From the NCBI RefSeq assembly GCF_900142885.1, contig NZ_FRCL01000007.1:62001-126000 (forward strand): a stretch of 64,000 nucleotides of DNA, written 5' to 3'. Positions 33,347-42,892 of the stretch are shown in pieces (within the stretch, counting starts at the first letter, position 1; each line of letters opens with the position of its first letter). A model generated the notes under the pieces. It was not told where the DNA came from, searched no databases, and saw only the letters and a program-made list of their open reading frames with translations. This DNA comes from Flavobacterium xinjiangense. Lineage in GTDB: Bacteria > Bacteroidota > Bacteroidia > Flavobacteriales > Flavobacteriaceae. The position numbers and the translations under genes were made by a program.

Positions 33347-36124
33347 TTAAATTATTATCTCTTCAAAAGGAATCTTTACCTCTAAAATTTCATTCAATAA
33401 CACAACAATTTGCTCCAAATAATTGGATAAAACCTCCTCGTTTATAATTGAATTCATTTCTTTTTCTTCTTTGAAAGCAAATGGAAGAAAACCTGCTTTT
33501 AAATTCTTAAACGAAATAATCCCTGCTTCTATTGGTTTCCCTTTTGCTTCTTGTTCGTACATATACGCATAGGCCAAAACCTGAATAATTTTATCGCTTT
33601 TGATATCTTCTGTTAAACCTTTCCAAGTTTTAAGAATAACATTTACTTTATCAACTTTGCCCGTTTTATAATCAATGATTCGAATCGTTCCGTTGCGTTC
33701 TTCGATTCTATCTACATTTCCTTTTATCAATACCGGAAAAGGCAAACTAGGATGATTTAATGTTCTTTCAAAAGTTTGTTCCAAAGCCAAGATTTTAATT
33801 GCATCGCCACTTTTGATACTTTCCAATTCTACTTTCAGGAAATTAGAAACATTGCGTTTCGCAACTTCAAAAGCCAAAAGATTACGTCCTTTTTTAATTT
33901 CACCTTCTTTATAAACCAATTTGAACTGTTTCAAGACTTCAGCGTCTATTTGTTTGAAACAGTTTAAAATATCATTTTCCGAAATAAATTTACCAATGAA
34001 TGGTTCGTATAAAACTTTCAAAGTTTCATGTATAATGGTTCCCAAAGTATTCAAAGCTATGTTTTCTTCGACTTCTTCGACTTCTCTGATCCGCAATATC
34101 TTTTGGAAATAAAACTGAATCGGATTACGGATATAACTCGTCAGTGCCGATGGTGAAAACCCCTTCTCAGCAATTTCCTTCAATCGCAACATCACACTTT
34201 CCGATTTTGGAATTACCATTGGCTGATATGCCGTTTCGGGTAAAACAGCATTATAAATCTCGTGCGTAAGCGTATGATTTTTTTGCTTTTCGACTTCCAG
34301 TTGGGTAATGAATCGACTTTTTTCACCCGCATCTAATCCCTCACTTTCGGTATTATAAAGCAAATAAATATTTTTGGCCCGTTGTAACAAGTGATAAAAA
34401 TGATAGGTATAAATGGCATCTTTCTCTTTGAAAGTTGGCAGACCCAATTCGCGTTTCACATCATACGGAATAAAAGAATTCTGGGATTTGCCGGCAGGAA
34501 ATTTCCCTTCATTCATTGAAGTAACGATTACGGTATCAAAATCTAAAACTCGGCTTTCCAATACACCCATAATTTGCAAACCATTCAAAGGTTCTCCTTC
34601 AAAAGAAACCTCAGCTAAATCAATTACTTGTTTGTAAATAGCATAAAGCGTTTCAATTTTATCGATGTGTTTGTGTTGAGAATAATAATTGATCAGTTTA
34701 TTAATCGTTTTAAAAATAGCAAAGACAAAAGCTTTGGTAATTTTTTCTTCCTCGTTATCATTACTCAAATTTTCTTTTATTCTTTGTAACAGTTTAGAAA
34801 TAGTCTCTAATACGGGAATGGAGCCATTTTCCCATTTTTTAAACAGCAATAAAAATAAATCAGTTGGATCTGAATGGAGTTCAAGCAGCTTTTTATGAGT
34901 GATAAATGTATAATTATTTTTATTAATTGTGTTAACCAGTGCGCTGGTTTTCGCATAAGGTTCTACTAACGGATGTGTTAAAATATCCAGTACATCTTTG
35001 TAATACAAGACATAATCTTGGGCATTTCTGGACAAAGCATTGGTATGCATCTTGAACAATTTAGCAATCAAAATCTGAGCTGGATTATTTTTACTCGAAT
35101 AACCCATTGTTATATTTAAAGCACCGACGCTTGATGGTAACGAATACAAAAGGGGCACCAATAGATTCTCTTCCCCCAAAACAATCGCTACTTTATCTAA
35201 CGACGCATCAGTCCCGAGGCTTCGGGATTCATTGATAATATTTTCTATTATACTTCCGGTGATTTTGGTTTGACCAATTGACTTTGGTGTACCTATGACA
35301 TGAATGTTTTTTGTTTGTGAAAAATCATTTACAATCCATTCAAAAGGATTGGATTTATAATGCTTCCAACTTTCTTTAAAACGCCTTACAAACAATCCTG
35401 CATCGTGATATGGGTCATTGAGAAAGGTTTGGTCCACATCCCAATATATCTTGGCGCAGTCAGAAGCGATTAAATGTTGTATGATTTTTTCTTCAGCGGC
35501 ATTAAGCGCATTGAATCCAGCAAAAACAAATTGTTTGTTTGAAATTGAATTAGAAAAATGACTTAAATTATTTACTGCCTCGCGATAAATTAAACCTTGA
35601 TAACCGATTCCTTTATTTGATAAATGTGTATAAAGTGAATTGTAGTAATTGGGCAATAATTTCCAAAAATCAATATATTTTTCCAGTAATGCAGTTTTAT
35701 TTTCAACTTCAATTCCCCATTTTTTTATGTCTTCAATGTCTTTCAGATATGACAAAACATAAGAAGGATCTAATAAATACCGATCGATTTCATTAAAATC
35801 CTGCAACAATGTTTTTGCCCAATTAGCAAAGAGTTCAAAAGATTGTTGGTTTGATTTTTCAGTAATTGACAAATAAACTTTAAAAAATTCGAACAATAAT
35901 TCGATTGGGTCTATGGAACGGATACCGGAAATATCCTGAATAAAATCTTCAATACTAATAATTTCGGGCGAAAGTATGTTAGTTGATACTTTATTCTTCA
36001 AAGCTTCTATCAAAAATATTTTGGCTCGTTTATTTGGTAAAACAACTATTACATTGGATAACTCATTTGAATAATTTTCAATTAAAACGGCGGCTATTTT
36101 ATCTAAAAAAGAAGTATTTGTCAT
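33347..36124 (-). CDS. PD-(D/E)XK nuclease family protein, AddB-like
   Basis: A 925-residue protein resembling AddB, the second helicase-nuclease subunit of double-strand-break repair complexes. It has an inactivated-helicase-like body (VLPNKRAKIFLIEAL early, VTSMNEGKFPAGKSQNSFIPYDVKRE in outline in the middle) and a C-terminal nuclease domain. That domain starts at FSPSALTSYIRNPIQFYFQKIL and has the catalytic IRIIDYKTGKVD. The four cysteines that hold the iron-sulfur cluster in Bacillus AddB are missing. The AddA-like partner lies 3 kb away on the same strand, beyond an OmpA gene and kbl. Confidence 0.88.
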   Translation of the reverse strand: MTNTSFLDKIAAVLIENYSNELSNVIVVLPNKRAKIFLIEALKNKVSTNILSPEIISIEDFIQDISGIRSIDPIELLFEFFKVYLSITEKSNQQSFELFANWAKTLLQDFNEIDRYLLDPSYVLSYLKDIEDIKKWGIEVENKTALLEKYIDFWKLLPNYYNSLYTHLSNKGIGYQGLIYREAVNNLSHFSNSISNKQFVFAGFNALNAAEEKIIQHLIASDCAKIYWDVDQTFLNDPYHDAGLFVRRFKESWKHYKSNPFEWIVNDFSQTKNIHVIGTPKSIGQTKITGSIIENIINESRSLGTDASLDKVAIVLGEENLLVPLLYSLPSSVGALNITMGYSSKNNPAQILIAKLFKMHTNALSRNAQDYVLYYKDVLDILTHPLVEPYAKTSALVNTINKNNYTFITHKKLLELHSDPTDLFLLLFKKWENGSIPVLETISKLLQRIKENLSNDNEEEKITKAFVFAIFKTINKLINYYSQHKHIDKIETLYAIYKQVIDLAEVSFEGEPLNGLQIMGVLESRVLDFDTVIVTSMNEGKFPAGKSQNSFIPYDVKRELGLPTFKEKDAIYTYHFYHLLQRAKNIYLLYNTESEGLDAGEKSRFITQLEVEKQKNHTLTHEIYNAVLPETAYQPMVIPKSESVMLRLKEIAEKGFSPSALTSYIRNPIQFYFQKILRIREVEEVEENIALNTLGTIIHETLKVLYEPFIGKFISENDILNCFKQIDAEVLKQFKLVYKEGEIKKGRNLLAFEVAKRNVSNFLKVELESIKSGDAIKILALEQTFERTLNHPSLPFPVLIKGNVDRIEERNGTIRIIDYKTGKVDKVNVILKTWKGLTEDIKSDKIIQVLAYAYMYEQEAKGKPIEAGIISFKNLKAGFLPFAFKEEKEMNSIINEEVLSNYLEQIVVLLNEILEVKIPFEEIII

Positions 36125-36135
36125 TTTATAAAAAT

Positions 36136-36167
36136 AAAAAAAACGCCCCGATAAATCGAGGCGTTTT
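36136..36167 (-). terminator. Terminator after the OmpA-family gene
   Basis: AAACGCCCCGA, TAAA loop, TCGAGGCGTTT with one mismatch and a T run on the minus strand. It separates ompA from the AddB-like gene. Confidence 0.8.
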
Positions 36168-36188
36168 CCATAAATATTTTAGAAAAAT

Positions 36189-37622
36189 TTATTCTTTTAT
36201 TAAAGAAATTTCAGTTCTTCTGTTGTGTGCTTTTCCTTTAGCAGTTTTATTAGTATCAATTGGTTTAGTTTCACCAAAACCTGTAGATTTTAATCTATCA
36301 GCAGCAATACCATTCTCAATTAAGTAATTTTTAACTGCTGCAGCTCTGTTTTCAGATAATGTTTGGTTCATTGCGTTAGAACCATCGCTATCAGTATGAC
36401 CTTCAACTAAGAATCTTGAATAAGGATATTCTTTTAAGATTGCAGTAATTGATTGTAAAGTTGGGTAAGTTTGTTTTTTGAAAGTAGATTTTCCAGAATC
36501 AAACAAGATTGTTCTACTGTACTCATTCAATTTCATCATAACTTCCTCAGAAACTTCAGGACAACCTTGATTAGCAACTGTACCTTTTACATCGATACAT
36601 TTATCATCTTTGTCTAAAACACCATCTCCGTCAGTATCTGGCCAAGGACAACCTGCGTTTTCTTTAGGACCTGCAACTGTAGGACATTTGTCATCTTTAT
36701 CAGCAACACCATCTCCGTCAGCATCTGGACAACCATTTAATGCAGCTAAACCAGCAACTTCTGGACAAGCATCATCTTTATCAGCTATACCATCGCCGTC
36801 AGTATCAGGACAACCTTTTAATGCAGCTAAACCAGCAACATCAGGACAAGCATCCTCACTATCTTGGATACCATCGCCGTCTGTGTCAGGACATCCGTTG
36901 AATTGTTTTAAACCAGCAACTTCTGGACAAGCATCATCTTTGTCATAAATTCCATCACCATCTGTATCTTTACCACCAAATTTGAAAGTAAGTCCAGCAG
37001 TATGTTGGAAATGTGATGGAGCATCAGGTTTTCCAGCAGCATCTTCTCTATCACCAAATGATTTTTTGTATGCTGTAGCAAAAGATAAACCTATGTTATC
37101 AGTAAACCAAAAAGTTAAACCAGCACCTGGGTTAACAGTTCCGTAGCTACTGTCTCCAAAGAAAGTATATCCACCACCAACAGATAGGGAAGGATCAATT
37201 ACTTTAGATTTAAGTAAATTCATAAAACTATATCTAATAGTTCCATCAATACCATAATACATTAAGTCACCAGGGTTAGTTACGATGTAACCACGAGAAT
37301 CATGACCAACAGCATTTGGAGCAAATTGAACATATTTAGTAATTTTGTTTACAGAACCTTGAACTCCAAAAGTGAAACCATCTCCTATAAATCTTGATAC
37401 AGAAAGATAAGATACTGAAGGAAGAATATTCCAGTTGTCTTTTACAGCGAATGGTTGAGAAAAATGACGATCTGCCCAATTTTTTCCGCCACCAGCACTT
37501 GTTCTGGTGTCAACAGCATTAACTCCAAAAGAGATTGCCCATGGGTTGTTACTGTCTTGTGCGTGAGAGCTTAATCCCATCACCATCATTACAGCAAATA
37601 AAAGTTTGTTAAGATGTTTCAT
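36189..37622 (-). CDS. OmpA family outer membrane protein with thrombospondin type 3 repeats
   Basis: A 477-residue porin-like protein tying the outer membrane to peptidoglycan. The signal peptide is [22 protein letters not shown]. An N-terminal beta-barrel occupies about residues 23-215, and five calcium-binding thrombospondin type 3 repeats (DTDGDGI-D-DDACP type) lie at about 220-355. The C-terminal OmpA domain has [33 protein letters not shown] in outline, and [10 protein letters not shown]. These features match the major OmpA-type protein of flavobacteria. The calcium repeats form a stiff spacer. It has a textbook promoter, suggesting high expression. Confidence 0.94.
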   Translation of the reverse strand: MKHLNKLLFAVMMVMGLSSHAQDSNNPWAISFGVNAVDTRTSAGGGKNWADRHFSQPFAVKDNWNILPSVSYLSVSRFIGDGFTFGVQGSVNKITKYVQFAPNAVGHDSRGYIVTNPGDLMYYGIDGTIRYSFMNLLKSKVIDPSLSVGGGYTFFGDSSYGTVNPGAGLTFWFTDNIGLSFATAYKKSFGDREDAAGKPDAPSHFQHTAGLTFKFGGKDTDGDGIYDKDDACPEVAGLKQFNGCPDTDGDGIQDSEDACPDVAGLAALKGCPDTDGDGIADKDDACPEVAGLAALNGCPDADGDGVADKDDKCPTVAGPKENAGCPWPDTDGDGVLDKDDKCIDVKGTVANQGCPEVSEEVMMKLNEYSRTILFDSGKSTFKKQTYPTLQSITAILKEYPYSRFLVEGHTDSDGSNAMNQTLSENRAAAVKNYLIENGIAADRLKSTGFGETKPIDTNKTAKGKAHNRRTEISLIKE

Positions 37623-37660
37623 ACTTATTTTTTTTAATTAAATAATTAGTTAATTACAAA

Positions 37661-37690
37661 CAAAAGTAATGCGTAATTTTATAAATACAA
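37661..37690 (-). promoter_or_regulatory. Promoter of the OmpA-family gene
   Basis: On the minus strand, TTG (37688-37690), a 19-bp spacer and perfect TACTTTTG (37661-37668), 38 bases before the start codon. Confidence 0.7.
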
Positions 37691-37756
37691 AATGAAATGT
37701 TAAAATAAACCTACAAATTATACCAAAAGTGGAAATTATATAACTTCAAATGAAAA

Positions 37757-38950
37757 TTATATAACTTTTAACATCTTACCCACTTCAATAAAAGCATTAA
37801 TTGCTTTGTCCAAGTGAGCAGTAGTGTGAGCCGCTGATAATTGAACTCTAATTCTAGCCTTATCTTTCGGAACCACTGGAAAAAAGAACCCAATTACGTA
37901 AATTCCCTTTTTTAACAGTTCATTGGCCATATTTTGGGATAATTTGGCATCATATAACATTACCGGAACGATTGCTGAATCGCCATCAATAATATCAAAA
38001 CCGGCTTTTTTCATTCCTTCCTTGAAATAATTAGTATTCCATTCTAATTTATCACGTAAAACGGTATCTCTTTCTAATATTTCAAAAACTTTTATGGAAG
38101 CTCCAACAATGGCAGGAGCCAATGAATTTGAAAATAAATAAGGTCTGGATCGTTGACGTAATATTTCAATAATCTCTTTTTTTGCTGTTGTATAACCGCC
38201 CATAGCTCCTCCAAGTGCTTTTCCTAAAGTTCCTGTAATGATATCTACACGACCCATCACCCCTTTTGCCTCGAGCGTTCCTTTTCCGGTTGCACCAATA
38301 AATCCGGCCGCGTGGCATTCGTCAACCATGACCATAGCATCATATTTATCTGCTAAGTCACAAATTTTATCTAAGGGCGCCACTACTCCGTCCATAGAGA
38401 AAACACCGTCCGTAACAATTAATTTGAATCTAGTTCCAGCGGCTGTAGCTTTAATCAGTTGTTGTTCCAAATCTTCCATATTGCTATTTTCATAACGGTA
38501 ACGCGCCGCTTTACACAAACGAACCCCATCGATAATAGAAGCATGATTTAAACTATCCGAAATAATGCAGTCTTGTTCTCCTAACAACGGCTCAAAAACA
38601 CCTCCATTAGCGTCAAAAGCCGCCGCATAAAGAATCGTATCTTCGGTTCGGTAAAATTCAGAAATCTTTTTTTCCAATGTCTTGTGGATATCCTGAGTTC
38701 CACAAATAAAACGCACGGATGACATTCCGAAACCATGTGTATCTAGAGCATCTTTGGCAGCCTGAATCACTTCTGGGTGCGATGATAATCCAAGATAATT
38801 ATTGGCACAAAAATTTAAAACTTTCTCTCCGGTAGAAATCGTGATTTCGGCTCCTTGTGGCGAAGTGATGATTCTTTCTGATTTAAAAATTCCGTTATCT
38901 ACAATAGTTTGAAGTTCTGATTGCAGGTGTTGTTGTATTTTTCCGTACAT
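37757..38950 (-). CDS. kbl: Glycine C-acetyltransferase (2-amino-3-ketobutyrate CoA ligase)
   Basis: This PLP enzyme splits 2-amino-3-oxobutyrate with CoA into glycine and acetyl-CoA, the second step of threonine breakdown. It has 397 residues of the alpha-oxoamine synthase family. NYLGLSSHPEV lies near the start, VDECHAAGFIG contains the PLP-contacting Asp and His, and the PLP Lys is in TGTLGKALGGAMGG. The near-identity to Kbl in outline favours it over the related KAS-like enzymes. The threonine dehydrogenase gene is not in the window. Confidence 0.93.
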   Translation of the reverse strand: MYGKIQQHLQSELQTIVDNGIFKSERIITSPQGAEITISTGEKVLNFCANNYLGLSSHPEVIQAAKDALDTHGFGMSSVRFICGTQDIHKTLEKKISEFYRTEDTILYAAAFDANGGVFEPLLGEQDCIISDSLNHASIIDGVRLCKAARYRYENSNMEDLEQQLIKATAAGTRFKLIVTDGVFSMDGVVAPLDKICDLADKYDAMVMVDECHAAGFIGATGKGTLEAKGVMGRVDIITGTLGKALGGAMGGYTTAKKEIIEILRQRSRPYLFSNSLAPAIVGASIKVFEILERDTVLRDKLEWNTNYFKEGMKKAGFDIIDGDSAIVPVMLYDAKLSQNMANELLKKGIYVIGFFFPVVPKDKARIRVQLSAAHTTAHLDKAINAFIEVGKMLKVI

Positions 38951-39020
38951 GATTTTGTAAAAGTTTAAGATTTAAAGCTATTGTCCTAATGACATAAAGG
39001 CTCAAAGTTTATAATTTAGG

Positions 39021-42000
39021 TTACAAATGTACTACATCGATTGCTGAACCTATATACACAAGTGCTTTTTTTACCACTTTATACCCCATTAATTCAATTG
39101 CCTGTTGATAATTTTCCAATTGTAATTGGTATTTTGAATTGTGCGTTCCTGTTTTATAATCCAATAAAAACACCTCATTATCTTTGTTTATCGTCATTCG
39201 GTCAGGCTTGATGGTTTTTCCTTGTTTTTGGATTATGGTTTGTTCGTTTAAAACCTGATTCCCCTCAGAAAAATAACTTTCTAATTCACTATGATTAACA
39301 ATTTCCTGAATACTTTTATAAACCGTTTCTTTTTGTCCAAAAGTGATTAATCCACTTTCAATGGATTTTGTAATCGCTAAATCAACATCGGCTTTTGTTT
39401 TTACGAAAGATAAAATCTCATGAACTAAATTACCGTATTCTATAGCTTCCTGCTGGTGCGTTCCCCACATAATAGCTTCGCGTTGTGCAATTTTTATGTT
39501 TTTGGGGTTGAGAATTTCTGTCACCAAAGGAATCGTTTTAGAAGTATCGACATGCTTCTTTTCTTCTGATAATTTGGTTGAATTCCCAAATTCATACTCC
39601 AATTTACTTTCGTCAAATTCTCCTTTGCTCATCAAATAATTAATAAAAAAAGTACACATGTTATTTTTTGGAACCTCGCCTTTTCGGGACAAATTCATAT
39701 TGGAAATGACATATAATTGTTCTTCGGCACGAGTTAAAGCCACATACAAAACATTGATATTATCCAACAATTCTTCCTGCTTTTTTTGATTATAAACCAA
39801 AGATGCTTCCTCACCAAATCCTTCTACCGCACTACTATTATCAATTAAAACTTTAGGCAAACCTATAGTTTCCTCTTCGGCGTTGAGCCATAGTTTATCT
39901 TTGGGTTTCCTGTTGTAATCTTCCTCAGCAAAAGGAAAAATAACGACCGGAAATTCCAAGCCTTTCGATTTGTGAATGGTCATAATTCGCACTGCATTAT
40001 TCCCTTCTGGTGAAGGAATGCTAAATTTATCAGCATTTTTGTCCCAGAAATTCAGAAAGTCCGAAATTCCTGCTTGATTGCGAATGTCACGTTCCAAAAC
40101 AATATCCAGAAAATATTGGACGTAAGCGTTACTTATTTTTGGATTTAGGAATTTCGAAATAATAACCTCAACAGACTCATACAATGATTTTTTTCTAATA
40201 TTTTGGAACGAAAGTGAGATATCAAAACTCATCAGCCAATTTTCGAAATCAGTTTCATGAAATAAAGCCATTCCTTGCGCAATGAAATCATGAACTGGCA
40301 TTTTACCTTGAATATGCTCTCCAACATAATGCAAGAAATAAGCCTTCGCTTCTAAATCGGCGTTGTTTTTTAAGTATTTTAATAAATGAATAATCAAGCG
40401 GACTTCAGTGGCGTTTTGTATCATCAAAGTTTCTGATGATAAAAGCGGGATTTTTTGTTCGGTCAAATAATTGGCAATCGCAATTCCTTGGCTTCGTTTT
40501 CTGGTCAGAATCACAATATCTTTGTATTCAAAACCTTCCCGAATTACTTTTTGAATCGTGTTCAATGTCGCTAAAACAAATAATTCTGTTTTATCCAAGG
40601 ATTCTTCCTCATCTTCTGAAGTTTCCACTTTTGGAATAAACGAAATATTTACATAACCACCCGTTTTATGATTTGTCTTTTGGTGACTGTGATTTTCGTA
40701 TAAGTCTTTATAATCTAAATGTTCGAATTCATTCGATACTAATTGAAAGAAATCATTGTTGAATTGAATTACCTGCGAATAACTTCTGTAGTTTTTATCT
40801 AAATGTTCCAAAACTTTCTCCGGATTATTGAACGGATTTTGTTCTTTACTCAAGTCGATAAATTGCTCGGCTTTTCCGCCACGCCATCTGTAAATGGATT
40901 GTTTTGGATCACCCACAATCATCAAAGTTCCTTTTTCGCCATCAATTTCGCTGGACGTAGCATTATCTATAAGCGGAATTAAATTCTGCCATTGCATTTC
41001 GGATGTATCCTGGAATTCGTCAATAAAAAAATGTCGGTATCGTTCTCCCAATCTTTCATATATAAAAGGCGCTGGCTGGTTTTGAATTTCCGTGTGAATA
41101 ATTGCATTAAATTCAGAAATGGAAAGCACGTTTTGTTCGCTTTGAATTTTGGCTAATTCATTACTAACGGTATTCAGCAATGATAATGGCGTAATGTTTT
41201 TCAGAAAAGCTTTGTAGAAATCTCTTTTTTCGAAAGTTTTATAAATTCGGTCCAAAATCTGTAATAAATCCGGGATTATGTTCTCAATAATCGCGCGGTC
41301 TTTTGCCGTTTTATTGATTTTTATATCATCGAATTCGTGATAGGTTTTATTTTTTGGATTGAATTTTCCTTCTTGGATACTCAACAAATGTTTTGGAAAA
41401 TGTCCTGCCGAAAATGATTTATTATCAATTCCGTTTTTGTCTATTAACAATAATGCTTCTTCTGCAAAAACCACAGTTTCTTTTTCTAAAACTTTGCAGG
41501 CTTCGCCTAATTTCTTTTTTATTTCAACAAATTCACCGATGGATTTATCTTGAAAATGCGTGATTTCGTTTCTATTGTTTTCGTTTAAAACCAAACGACC
41601 GGTATCGAGAATTTCCCTAGAAATATCCCACGATTTATCATCGTCAGTTTTTTCCATTGTGAAATCAATTAACAGCTTTGTTAATGTTTCATCTTCACCG
41701 GCTTGTGCAATAATGGCATCAACAGCTTCAACAAGCAGATTTTCGGTATCCAAAGTGACCTCAAAAGTCATAGGCAAACCTAAATCATGCGCAAAAGCCC
41801 GAATCACTTTATGCGTAAATTTATCAATCGTAGAAATATCAAAAGCGGCATAATTGTGAATAATATGCTTGATGATTTGTTGCGCTTTGGTTTTGATTTG
41901 AATGATCGATAATTCCGTATCTATTGACAGATCCTGCATTAAATCCTGCGCTTTTGAACTTGGTTCGTCTTTGGCAAATTCAGAAAGGCTGCCTACAATT

Positions 42001-42170
42001 CGGGATTTCATTTCGTGTACCGCTTTGTTGGTAAACGTTATGGCGAGAATGTTGCGATAGGCATCATTTTTCTTGGCAACAAGAATAATTTTTAAATACT
42101 CTTTCACTAGCGCATACGTTTTTCCGGAACCGGCTGATGCGTCATATATGGAGAAGGAAGGTCTTTGCAT
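39021..42170 (-). CDS. UvrD-family helicase-nuclease, AddA-like
   Basis: A 1049-residue superfamily 1 helicase. Walker A is ASAGSGKT (residues 11-18), motif Ia NILAITFTNKAVHEMKSRI, motif II FFIDEFQDTSEMQW, motif III VGDPKQSIYRWRGG, and the late motifs NAVRIMTIHKSKGLEFPVV and LYVALTRAEEQLYV in outline. A C-terminal RecB-type nuclease domain ends in FLLDYKTGTHNSKYQLQLENY. This is the AddA half of an AddAB-type complex that resects double-strand ends for RecA. A G-rich tract lies just before its start codon. Confidence 0.92.
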   Translation of the reverse strand: MQRPSFSIYDASAGSGKTYALVKEYLKIILVAKKNDAYRNILAITFTNKAVHEMKSRIVGSLSEFAKDEPSSKAQDLMQDLSIDTELSIIQIKTKAQQIIKHIIHNYAAFDISTIDKFTHKVIRAFAHDLGLPMTFEVTLDTENLLVEAVDAIIAQAGEDETLTKLLIDFTMEKTDDDKSWDISREILDTGRLVLNENNRNEITHFQDKSIGEFVEIKKKLGEACKVLEKETVVFAEEALLLIDKNGIDNKSFSAGHFPKHLLSIQEGKFNPKNKTYHEFDDIKINKTAKDRAIIENIIPDLLQILDRIYKTFEKRDFYKAFLKNITPLSLLNTVSNELAKIQSEQNVLSISEFNAIIHTEIQNQPAPFIYERLGERYRHFFIDEFQDTSEMQWQNLIPLIDNATSSEIDGEKGTLMIVGDPKQSIYRWRGGKAEQFIDLSKEQNPFNNPEKVLEHLDKNYRSYSQVIQFNNDFFQLVSNEFEHLDYKDLYENHSHQKTNHKTGGYVNISFIPKVETSEDEEESLDKTELFVLATLNTIQKVIREGFEYKDIVILTRKRSQGIAIANYLTEQKIPLLSSETLMIQNATEVRLIIHLLKYLKNNADLEAKAYFLHYVGEHIQGKMPVHDFIAQGMALFHETDFENWLMSFDISLSFQNIRKKSLYESVEVIISKFLNPKISNAYVQYFLDIVLERDIRNQAGISDFLNFWDKNADKFSIPSPEGNNAVRIMTIHKSKGLEFPVVIFPFAEEDYNRKPKDKLWLNAEEETIGLPKVLIDNSSAVEGFGEEASLVYNQKKQEELLDNINVLYVALTRAEEQLYVISNMNLSRKGEVPKNNMCTFFINYLMSKGEFDESKLEYEFGNSTKLSEEKKHVDTSKTIPLVTEILNPKNIKIAQREAIMWGTHQQEAIEYGNLVHEILSFVKTKADVDLAITKSIESGLITFGQKETVYKSIQEIVNHSELESYFSEGNQVLNEQTIIQKQGKTIKPDRMTINKDNEVFLLDYKTGTHNSKYQLQLENYQQAIELMGYKVVKKALVYIGSAIDVVHL

Positions 42171-42185
42171 GTAGTTTTATATTTT

Positions 42186-42217
42186 CCCCTCCCCAACCCT
42201 CCCCAAAGGGAAGGGAG
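42186..42217 (-). repeat. G-quadruplex-like tract and GC-rich repeat in the AddA-like gene leader
   Basis: On the minus strand (coding strand of the AddA-like gene) the segment reads GGGG A GGG TT GGGG A GGGG at 42186-42204, a canonical four-run quadruplex motif. It is 15 bases before the ATG at 42170. The neighbouring AAAGGGAAGGGAG on the plus strand makes it an imperfect palindrome. Confidence 0.5.
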
Positions 42218-42270
42218 ACAGGATGGAATTAGTTTCTCTTTAATCTGAATTTGATAGTTTCCGAATGTCC

Positions 42271-42422
42271 TAGCCCTGATTACTTCACTTAGCTTTTATT
42301 TCCATCGGAGTTCAGTGAACTTCGTTTGAAGTGGAAATTCTTTTATAAAGCTAGAAGCCTTCAAAAGGCTTCCAGCTTTATAAAAGATTGCAACGAATAG
42401 CAGGAAATAGCTCCTAAAAATA
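42271..42422. repeat. Interspersed hairpin element, copy A
   Basis: The conserved left flank runs from TAGCCCTGATTACTTCAC to GAAGTGGAAATTC. A 21-bp hairpin follows (arms 42341-42361 and 42365-42385, one mismatch, 3-base loop). The right flank runs from GATTGCA to AATAGCTCCTAAAAATA. A second copy with the same flanks but a different stem is at 60239-60397. With the G-rich tract it fills most of the 42171-42496 gap. Confidence 0.8.
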
Positions 42423-42484
42423 CAACTATTGCTAGGTTGTTTTTAAAAATTGTCTCGAAACTTCGGGATAAAACTTAAAAGTAG

Positions 42485-42492
42485 TATTTTTG
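42485..42492 (+). promoter_or_regulatory. -7 element of rbfA
   Basis: TATTTTTG matches TAnnTTTG and ends 4 bases before the rbfA ATG, suggesting a leaderless message. No good -33 TTG is visible. Confidence 0.5.
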
Positions 42493-42496
42493 CAGC

Positions 42497-42889
42497 ATGG
42501 AAACAAATAGACAGAAAAAAATAGGTGGGGTTATCCAAAAAGATTTGGTTGATATTCTGCAAGGTGAAGTGAGAAAAAACGGATTGGCTAATTTAATCAT
42601 TTCGGTATCCAAGGTTACTGTAACTACAGATTTATCAGTAGCTACAGTGCATTTAAGCGTTTTCCCTCAGGACAAAGCAAAAGAGATTTTAGAAGCGGTT
42701 AAGTCCAATTCTAAAACAATAAAACATGATTTATCACAACGTGTTCGTTTACAATTAAGAAAAGTTCCAAATTTGGTTTTCTTTATTGACGATTCTTTAG
42801 ATTACATTGAAAAGATTGATAATGCGCTAGCCAATAGAGATAATCCTATAGAAAACAGAGATCTTTTGGATAAACGCAGATTTCAATAA
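42497..42889 (+). CDS. rbfA: 30S ribosome-binding factor A
   Basis: RbfA binds the immature 30S subunit and helps process the 5' end of 16S rRNA, especially in the cold. The 130 residues form a single KH-like domain: RQKKIGGVIQKDLVDIL, then VSKVTVTTDLSVATVHLSVF, QRVRLQLRKVPNLVFFIDDSLDY in outline. The next gene follows after 3 bases, an rbfA-permease order that I recall as common in Bacteroidota. Confidence 0.94.
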   Translation: METNRQKKIGGVIQKDLVDILQGEVRKNGLANLIISVSKVTVTTDLSVATVHLSVFPQDKAKEILEAVKSNSKTIKHDLSQRVRLQLRKVPNLVFFIDDSLDYIEKIDNALANRDNPIENRDLLDKRRFQ

Positions 42890-42892
42890 AAT

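Noticed and set aside
36610..36948. A 112-codon plus-strand frame rich in Ser and Pro opposite ompA
   Set aside because: It is the reverse image of the thrombospondin type 3 repeats; its periodicity comes from the DxDGDG coding on the minus strand.
42180..42430. CRISPR array suggested by repeats upstream of rbfA
   Set aside because: There is one hairpin element and one G-rich tract, with no regularly spaced identical repeats and no cas genes.
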